Source: Pseudomonadota bacterium
Lineage (GTDB): Bacteria; Pseudomonadota; Alphaproteobacteria; Elsterales; Elsteraceae
Length of the DNA stretch: 5,732 bases
Direction of reading: 5' to 3'
Assembly (NCBI GenBank): GCA_016195115.1
Contig: JACQAI010000263.1
Location: 1-5,732 of the forward strand
The notes below the pieces were generated by a model. That model saw only the letters and a program-made list of their open reading frames with translations, did no database searches and was not told the DNA's origin. The stretch's first letter is position 1, and each line of letters starts with the position of its first letter. Below are positions 1-4,442 of the stretch, piece after piece. The position numbers were made by a program, and so were the translations under genes.

Positions 1-398
1 CGCGCCAGGCCCGGACTGCGTCCGGCGGTCGAGATCGCCACCGTCAGGGCGCCGCGGCGCACGATCGCGGGCATCTGGACGTCGCACAACGCCGTCTCAT
101 CCTCGACGTTGATCAGCGCCCCGCGCCCGCCCGCGACGGCCGACACCGCGGCCGACACCGTCGCGGGCAAGCCCGCGATCACGACCAGCCGCGCGTGGGC
201 GAAATCATCCTCGTTGGGCAGGCGTCGACGCAGCCGATCGCCGGCCCGCCGTGCCAGGTCGGCCGACGGTTGGTCGCAGAACACCGCGAGCGCGCGCGCA
301 CCGGCTTCATCCAGCAGCGTCAGCCGCCGCGCCACGGCGTCGCCGCGTCCGACCAGAACCACGGACACCCGTACGACGTCGAGGCTGAGCGGCAACAC
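1..398 (-). CDS. Precorrin-2 dehydrogenase / sirohydrochlorin ferrochelatase (CysG N-terminal domain type), 3' end outside window
   Basis: This enzyme would oxidise precorrin-2 with NAD and insert iron to give siroheme, the cofactor of the NirA-like reductase upstream. I translated 132 residues by hand. A Rossmann dinucleotide motif lies near residues 16-25 (VGRGDAVARR). The family block follows at about 96-132 (LINVEDETALCDVQMPAIV, then RRGALTVAISTAGRSPGLA). By alignment from memory to Salmonella CysG, Asp100 matches catalytic Asp104, and Ser123/Thr124 match Ser127/Ser128. The ATDD-like segment of CysG is replaced by AGLPAT at 75-80. The GTG start at 396-398 fits the family start (LPLSLDV...), has AGGG just upstream, and follows the nirC stop by 9 bases in the same reading frame. 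The remaining sequence is off the left edge, so I cannot tell whether it is a stand-alone enzyme or fused to a uroporphyrinogen methyltransferase as in full CysG. Confidence 0.88.
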   Translation of the reverse strand, partial: MLPLSLDVVRVSVVLVGRGDAVARRLTLLDEAGARALAVFCDQPSADLARRAGDRLRRRLPNEDDFAHARLVVIAGLPATVSAAVSAVAGGRGALINVEDETALCDVQMPAIVRRGALTVAISTAGRSPGLA

Positions 399-407
399 GT
401 CCCTGCC

Positions 408-1208
408 CTAGTCCGCGGCCGCCGGCTGTAGCGCCGGTTTGCGCTCCATGCCGCCCGAGGCGACCCAATAGCCGATGCCCATGAAGCCGGCGCCGCTGAC
501 GATGTTGCCGAGGGTCACCCAGGTGAGATTGTGCACCAGCCCGGCATAACTCACGCTCGCCGGATGCTCGGCGAACAATGCGATCAGGAGCAGGGTCATG
601 TTGGCGACCGAATGCTCGAAGCCGCTGCCGATGAAGGCATAAAGGCACCAGAAGATGCCGATGCACTTGGCGGTGTCGCTGGTCATGCGCGCCGCCATCC
701 AGATCGCCAGGCAGACCAGCCAGTTGCACAGGATCGCGCGGGCGAACAGCTCGAGCGCGGGGGCGTTCATCTTGGTCGCGGCGACGGTGATGAGCAGCTG
801 GCTCTTGGCGCCGAGCGCCGCGCCGCCGCCGCCGGCCACGAACAACGCCGCGAGCACGGCGCAACCTGCCAGGTTGCCGAGCCAGGTCATCGACCACGAC
901 GCGCCGAGGTCGCGCAGGCTGGTGCGGCCGCGCAGCCAACCCATGGTCATGAACATGGTATGGCCGGTGAACAGATCGGAGCCGGCGAAGATGACCAGAG
1001 TAAGCGCGACCGCGAAGGACGCGCCCATGACGACGCCCCGGATCGACGGATCGACGGTCGCGCCGACGCTGAAAATCAGGATGATGCCAAGCCCGACATA
1101 GGCCCCGGCCATCATCGCGCTGACCCAGAAGGCGCCGGGTCGCGCGCGCAACGCCGCCGCTTTGGTCTCGGCAACCTTGGCGAAGTTGTCGACAGTGTCC
1201 AGGAACAT
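408..1208 (-). CDS. nirC: NirC-like formate/nitrite transporter (FNT family)
   Basis: This is a 266-residue inner-membrane channel of the FNT family, close in length to E. coli NirC. FNT proteins form pentamers, each protomer carrying a pore for a small monovalent anion. About six hydrophobic segments are visible, near residues 28-50, 57-79, 104-126, 155-175, 181-212 and 227-252. Family signatures are SDLFTGHTMFM (77-87), AILCNWLVCLAIW (158-170) and GFEHSVANM (196-204). The last contains the conserved pore histidine, His199, and Lys146 (TKMN) fits the conserved periplasmic-side lysine. The ATG at 1206-1208 is preceded by a strong GGGAGGA Shine-Dalgarno at 1212-1218. It lies 32 bases after the flavoprotein stop and 9 bases before the siroheme gene. 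Its neighbours favour nitrite over formate as substrate, which is an inference from context. The gene looks intact. Confidence 0.93.
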   Translation of the reverse strand: MFLDTVDNFAKVAETKAAALRARPGAFWVSAMMAGAYVGLGIILIFSVGATVDPSIRGVVMGASFAVALTLVIFAGSDLFTGHTMFMTMGWLRGRTSLRDLGASWSMTWLGNLAGCAVLAALFVAGGGGAALGAKSQLLITVAATKMNAPALELFARAILCNWLVCLAIWMAARMTSDTAKCIGIFWCLYAFIGSGFEHSVANMTLLLIALFAEHPASVSYAGLVHNLTWVTLGNIVSGAGFMGIGYWVASGGMERKPALQPAAAD

Positions 1209-1240
1209 GAGTCCTCCCTCGATCTTGTTTTATTCGACGC

Positions 1241-2590
1241 CTAGTAGACGTCGCGCTGGTAGCGTTGCTCGCGGGCGAGCTGCGCCATGTACGCCTTGGC
1301 GCCGGCCATCTCCATGCGGCCCTGCTTGGCGATGATGTGGACGAGCGCCGAGTCGACGTCGCGCGCCATGCGCGTGGCGTCGCCGCACACGTAGACGCGC
1401 GCGCCGTCCTGCAGCCACGCCCACAGCTCGGCGGCGCTCTGGCGCATGCGGTGCTGCACGTAGATCTTGTCGGCCTGGTCGCGCGAGAACGCGGTATCGA
1501 AGCGGGTCAGCAGCCCGTCGCGCGCGTAAGCCTCGAGCTCGTCGCGGTAGAGGAAGTCGGTGGCGCCGTGCTGCTCGCCGAAGAACAGCCAGTTGCGCCC
1601 CTTGGCGCCGAGCGCGCGGCGTTCCTGCAGGAAGGCGCGGAACGGCGCGATGCCGGTGCCGGGGCCGATCATCACGATCGGCGCGTCGCCGTCGTCGGGC
1701 AGCCGGAAGCCGTGCGCCGGCTGCACGAATACGGGCACCGGCATGCCGGGCGGGGCGCGCTCGGCGAGGAAGATCGAGGCCACGCCCTTGCGCAGGCGAT
1801 CGCGCCGCTGGTAGCGCACCGCCGCGACGGTGAGGTGGACCTCATCGCGGGTCGCCTTGGGCGACGAGGCGATCGAGTAGAGCCGCGGCTGCAGCACGCC
1901 GAGCGCCGAGACCAGCTCCTGGATCGGCGGCCGCGCCGACGGGAAGGCGATCAGGAGGTCGAGCAGGTCGGCGTCCTCGGGTCCGCTGCCGGGATAGCCC
2001 TCGGCTATCGCCTGGAGGAGGTCGGCCTCCTCGGGATCGTGCGCGCGCGAGGCGAGCACCTCGATCGCCTCGTCGGACGGCCGCGCGACGTCGCACACCG
2101 AGATCAACGCCTCGCGCAGCGTCCGGCGCGCGCCGTCCGGACAATCGACCTCAAGCCCGGCCGAGCCGCCGAGGCAGGCGACGAGGGCGTCGACCAGCTC
2201 CGGGCAGTTGTGCGCATGCACGCCCAAGCTGTCGCCGACTTTGTAGTTGAGGCCGGTGCCCTCGATGCGGAAGACGACGCCGCGGGTGTCCTTGGCCGAG
2301 CCGGCGCCGTTGAGCCGCGCGCAGCTGAGCAGCGACGCCGTCACGGCGCCGGCGCGGCCGCCCGTCGACGGCGTCGGCAGCGGCGCTGTCGCGGCGGCCG
2401 GCGTTGCGACGGCCGCCGCCGCCGGCGCGGCTGCCGCCTCGGCAAGCAGTTCCTTGAGCATGCGCGCGGTCGCCCTGCCGCCGGGGGCGCAACGCTTGAG
2501 ATCGGTCTCCGCGCCGCCGGCGATCGCCTCGGCGTACTCCAGGCACAGATAGCCGCACTGGCCGCAATCGAGCTGCGCGGTCGCCGCCAT
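1241..2590 (-). CDS. CysJ-like FAD/NADPH reductase with N-terminal Fe-S domain (sulfite reductase flavoprotein alpha type), main open frame
   Basis: This is the electron-donor partner of the NirA-like hemoprotein: NADPH to FAD to an Fe-S cluster to siroheme. Residues are counted from the ATG at 2588-2590. An Fe-S domain occupies about 5-48, with Cys9, Cys12, Cys16 and Cys34 (DCGQCGYLC...CAPGG), like the RnfB-type FeS domain. An Ala/Pro-rich linker spans about 50-78. A cytochrome P450 reductase-type FAD domain follows, with RLYSIASS (236-243) and GVAS (269-272). The NADPH domain carries GPGTGIAPFRAFLQ (309-322), FFGEQ (336-340) and YVCGDATRMARDV (400-412). The C-terminus QRYQRDVY closely matches E. 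coli CysJ, where the terminal Tyr packs on FAD. There is no flavodoxin/FMN domain. The ATG has no Shine-Dalgarno and is probably not the native start: the conserved N-terminus lies upstream in another frame (2591-2708). The physiological substrate could be nitrite or sulfite; neighbours favour nitrite. Confidence 0.88.
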   Translation of the reverse strand: MAATAQLDCGQCGYLCLEYAEAIAGGAETDLKRCAPGGRATARMLKELLAEAAAAPAAAAVATPAAATAPLPTPSTGGRAGAVTASLLSCARLNGAGSAKDTRGVVFRIEGTGLNYKVGDSLGVHAHNCPELVDALVACLGGSAGLEVDCPDGARRTLREALISVCDVARPSDEAIEVLASRAHDPEEADLLQAIAEGYPGSGPEDADLLDLLIAFPSARPPIQELVSALGVLQPRLYSIASSPKATRDEVHLTVAAVRYQRRDRLRKGVASIFLAERAPPGMPVPVFVQPAHGFRLPDDGDAPIVMIGPGTGIAPFRAFLQERRALGAKGRNWLFFGEQHGATDFLYRDELEAYARDGLLTRFDTAFSRDQADKIYVQHRMRQSAAELWAWLQDGARVYVCGDATRMARDVDSALVHIIAKQGRMEMAGAKAYMAQLAREQRYQRDVY

Positions 2591-2708
2591 CAGGCGCTGC
2601 GCCGGCGTCAGCGGTGAACAGGCCGGCGAGGTAGCCGTTGAGCCAGGCGCGCTGGTTGGACGAGAACGGCGCGCTGTCGGGCAGCGCAGGGGCGAGGTAC
2701 GTCGTCAC
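2591..2708 (-). other. Out-of-frame native N-terminus of the flavoprotein (GTG start, frame break before 2590)
   Basis: A GTG at 2706-2708 overlaps the nirA TGA (2705-2707) as GTGA, with GGAG eight bases upstream (2717-2720). It opens a frame reading VTTYLAPALPDSAPF and then SSNQRAWLNGYLAGLFT. This is a recognisable N-terminus for this reductase family and resembles the LTPTQLAWVSGYFWG segment of E. coli CysJ. The A of the downstream ATG is 118 bases after the G of this GTG, so the two frames are offset by one base. Read without a shift, the GTG frame runs on as meaningless Arg-rich sequence to a stop at 2151-2153. In the body frame, homologous-looking sequence (LTPAQRLM) begins at 2611, so the break lies around 2609-2616. 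It could be a true mutation, a sequence error, or a +1 recoding site; there is no obvious homopolymer. Confidence 0.8.
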
Positions 2709-4225
2709 GCCGCGATCTCCAGCGCCGCCGCATCGAACAGCCGGACCAGCGCGTCGACCGCGTGGCGGTTGACGAAGGCGTGGAACGTCTCGCCGTCGTG
2801 TCGGTGCGCCAGGTAGGCGCGCAGCATCGCCTCGAGCTTGGCCGGCACCGCGTCGGCCGGCACCGAATGATAGATAGCGCGCGCCATCGCGCGCTCCGCG
2901 CCGGCGCCGCCGCCGACCATCACGTGATACCCCTCGACCTCGTCGTCGCCACGGTCGACTTTGGTCGCCAAGAGCCCGATGTCGCCGACATGGATCTGTG
3001 CGCACGACGCCGGGCAGCCGGTCAGATGGATGTTGAGCGGCTGATCGAGCGCGACGCGCGCCTCCAGCCAGTCGCCGATCGCGAGCGCATGCGTCTTGGT
3101 GTTGCTGAGCGCGAACTTGCAGCCCATGTTGCCGGTGCACGCGACCAGCGCGCCGCGGATGTGGCTGGGCGTGCTGGTCAGGCCGAGCGCGCCGAGCTCG
3201 CGCTCGACCGCGGCGAGCGCGCCGTCGGGCACGTCCGAGACGATCAGGTTCTGCCACACGGTGAGCCGCAGCGTGCCGCTGCCGTGGCGCGCCGCGATGT
3301 CGGCGAGCCCGCGCAGCTGCGCGACCGGCAGATAGCCGACCGGCACCGCGACGCCGACGTAGCTGAGACCCGCCTGGCGCTGCGGATGGACGCCGACGTG
3401 GCCGTGCTTGGCGATCGGGCCGCGAGGCCGGCACATCTCGGGCGGCACGCGCCGCCATTTGAACGGCAGCGCCGGCTCCGCCTCGACCATGAACTTCTCG
3501 AGGCCCCAGGCGTCGAGCAGGTACTTGAGACGCGCCTTCTTGCGGTCGGTGCGGTCGCCGTGGGCGATGAACACGCGCAGCACCGCGGCGGCCGCGGGCA
3601 CCACCTCCGCCGGCGTCAGCAGCACGCCGCTGTCGCGTCCGAAGTCGCCATGGCCCGTGATGCCGCCGAGCAGCATGCGGAAATAGACGCCCGCCGGCAC
3701 CGCGCCGCCGCCATCGACCGCGACCGCGGCGAAGCCGATGTCGTTGGTGTCCTCGAGCACGCCCAAGCGGCTCGTGACGTGCGCGTAGCCGCCGCCGTAG
3801 GTCTCCGCGACGTCGCCCAATCCGCGCAGCTGCGCCGCGGCGATCAGGCCGCCGGGCAGCCGCACACGCCGCATGAAGGCGTCCTGGTTCGGCGCGACGT
3901 AGAACAGGCCGTGGAACTTGTGCAGGAAGACGTCGGTGCCCTTGGGAAAGCGCTTGGCCGCGGCGTTGGCGCGCATCTCGTCCCACATGTCGAACGGATG
4001 CTTGGCGCGCTTCGCGAGCTCCTCGGGCACCAGCTTGCCGCCGGCGGCGACGGCGCGATCCTGCGCCTCGATGTGGATCGCCTCCGGTCCGCTCGGTTTC
4101 GTCTCGGCAGGCGTCAATGCCGACGCGGCCGACGCGTCGCCCGCGCCGCGATTTTTGACCCCTGCCAGGAAGCCTTCGAGATACTGCTTCTGCTGCTCGG
4201 TCAGAACGGGACCGCCGTCCGTCAT
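2705..4225 (-). CDS. nirA: NirA-like siroheme nitrite/sulfite reductase hemoprotein, apparently with an internal in-frame deletion
   Basis: This family carries out six-electron reduction of nitrite to ammonia (or sulfite to sulfide) in the cytoplasm. The 506-residue product has the 4Fe-4S/siroheme cysteines: Cys363 and Cys369 (ACTGNMGC), Cys404 and Cys408 (GCPASC), with Cys408 the expected bridge to siroheme iron. Other family landmarks are RRVRLPGG (119-126, Arg120 matching E. coli CysI Arg83), GDRTDRKKARLKYLLDAWG (223-241) and LTVWQNLIV (321-329). An N-terminal helix, LTEQQKQYLEGFLAGV (8-23), resembles one in the partner flavoprotein. At residues 150-165, VTSR runs straight into LGVLEDTNDIG. 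In family members as I recall them, roughly 85-110 residues lie between these blocks, including the counterparts of CysI Arg153, Lys215 and Lys217. Family length is about 590, so catalysis is doubtful. The ATG fits the family N-terminus but has only a weak ribosome site. The stop overlaps the flavoprotein start by 4 bases. A sigma-54 promoter lies just upstream. Confidence 0.88.
   Translation of the reverse strand: MTDGGPVLTEQQKQYLEGFLAGVKNRGAGDASAASALTPAETKPSGPEAIHIEAQDRAVAAGGKLVPEELAKRAKHPFDMWDEMRANAAAKRFPKGTDVFLHKFHGLFYVAPNQDAFMRRVRLPGGLIAAAQLRGLGDVAETYGGGYAHVTSRLGVLEDTNDIGFAAVAVDGGGAVPAGVYFRMLLGGITGHGDFGRDSGVLLTPAEVVPAAAAVLRVFIAHGDRTDRKKARLKYLLDAWGLEKFMVEAEPALPFKWRRVPPEMCRPRGPIAKHGHVGVHPQRQAGLSYVGVAVPVGYLPVAQLRGLADIAARHGSGTLRLTVWQNLIVSDVPDGALAAVERELGALGLTSTPSHIRGALVACTGNMGCKFALSNTKTHALAIGDWLEARVALDQPLNIHLTGCPASCAQIHVGDIGLLATKVDRGDDEVEGYHVMVGGGAGAERAMARAIYHSVPADAVPAKLEAMLRAYLAHRHDGETFHAFVNRHAVDALVRLFDAAALEIAA
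2717..2720 (-). promoter_or_regulatory. Shine-Dalgarno GGAG for the flavoprotein GTG start
   Basis: GGAG lies within the last codons of the NirA-like gene, eight bases before the GTG at 2706-2708. It decides the start: the in-frame ATG at 2590 has no comparable site. The GTGA stop-start overlap implies translational coupling between the two reductase subunits. Confidence 0.65.
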
Positions 4226-4271
4226 CCGCTTGCCAAATCCACTGTCCGCGAACGCTCGGCGACCAACGAAC

Positions 4272-4286
4272 GCAAGCGACGTGCCA
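4272..4286 (-). promoter_or_regulatory. Sigma-54 (RpoN) -24/-12 promoter for the nirA operon
   Basis: On the minus strand this reads TGGCACGTCGCTTGC, an exact match to the sigma-54 core TGGCACG-N4-TTGC with the required GG-N10-GC spacing (GG at 4285-4284, GC at 4273-4272). Transcription would start near 4260, giving a leader of about 35 bases before the nirA ATG at 4225. An AT-rich stretch (TTAATTT) lies just upstream. Sigma-54 promoters need an enhancer-binding activator; for nitrogen assimilation that is usually NtrC. The site is non-coding, correctly oriented and correctly spaced, which makes a chance match unlikely. Confidence 0.8.
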
Positions 4287-4368
4287 CGAAATTAACCGCG
4301 GCTACGCGCGACTTTGCTCGTTTCTTGAGCGTCGAATCCCGATGTCGAGGGCCCCGAATTGGGCGTTC

Positions 4369-4385
4369 TGCGCGAACGATGTGCA
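4369..4385 (-). promoter_or_regulatory. NtrC-like enhancer site (imperfect inverted repeat)
   Basis: The minus strand reads TGCACATCGTTCGCGCA. This is TGC-N11-GCA, with half-sites TGCAC and GCGCA (four of five bases symmetric), close to the NtrC consensus TGCACC-N5-GGTGCA. Its centre is about 117 bases upstream of the predicted sigma-54 start, a normal distance for an NtrC enhancer. A further lone TGCACC half-site lies at 4432-4437. Identification as NtrC rather than another activator is an inference. Confidence 0.45.
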
Positions 4386-4397
4386 ACGCCAGACGAA

Positions 4398-4411
4398 TTG
4401 ATAAAAATCAA
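4398..4411. promoter_or_regulatory. Perfect Fnr/FixK/Dnr-type box
   Basis: TTGATAAAAATCAA is a perfect match to the TTGAT-N4-ATCAA palindrome bound by Fnr, Anr, FixK, Dnr and NnrR-type regulators of the Crp/Fnr superfamily. It stands out in this GC-rich background and lies in the non-coding gap upstream of nirA. It is centred about 144 bases upstream of the predicted sigma-54 start and 179 bases from the ATG. It could drive a second sigma-70-type promoter starting near 4363, although I see only a weak -10 there, or modulate the sigma-54 promoter. Which family member binds cannot be told from the site. Confidence 0.75.
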
Positions 4412-4413
4412 AT

Positions 4414-4435
4414 CACCCGCCTCGAGCGGCCGGTG
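4414..4435 (-). terminator. Possible intrinsic terminator of the S10 peptidase gene
   Basis: Eight bases after the peptidase stop codon the minus strand has CACC...CCGC-TCGAG-GCGG...GTG, an imperfect GC hairpin with a short bulge, followed by a T-rich run (ATTTGATTTTTATC). The location is right for ending the upstream transcript. However, the stem is bulged and the T-run belongs to the Fnr-type box, so the call is tentative. Confidence 0.3.
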
Positions 4436-4442
4436 CAGTGGC

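Noticed and set aside
531..1244. 237-codon plus-strand open frame opposite nirC
   Set aside because: Hydrophilic shadow of a clear six-segment membrane protein with FNT signatures.
1265..2617. 450-codon plus-strand open frame opposite the flavoprotein gene
   Set aside because: Its product is His/Arg/Ala-rich with no recognisable motif, and it mirrors a gene with clear FAD and NADPH motifs; a typical antisense artefact of high-GC codon use.
2151..3986. 611-codon minus-strand open frame overlapping nirA and the flavoprotein
   Set aside because: Almost all of it is an Arg-rich shadow; only the short stretch around 2608-2708 is real, and that is reported as the displaced flavoprotein N-terminus.
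4331..4366. Short inverted-repeat-like segments (TCGAATCCCGATGTCGA and CCCCGAATTGGGC) in the nirA upstream gap
   Set aside because: The arms are only 3-5 bases and match no operator I know; expected by chance in GC-rich DNA.
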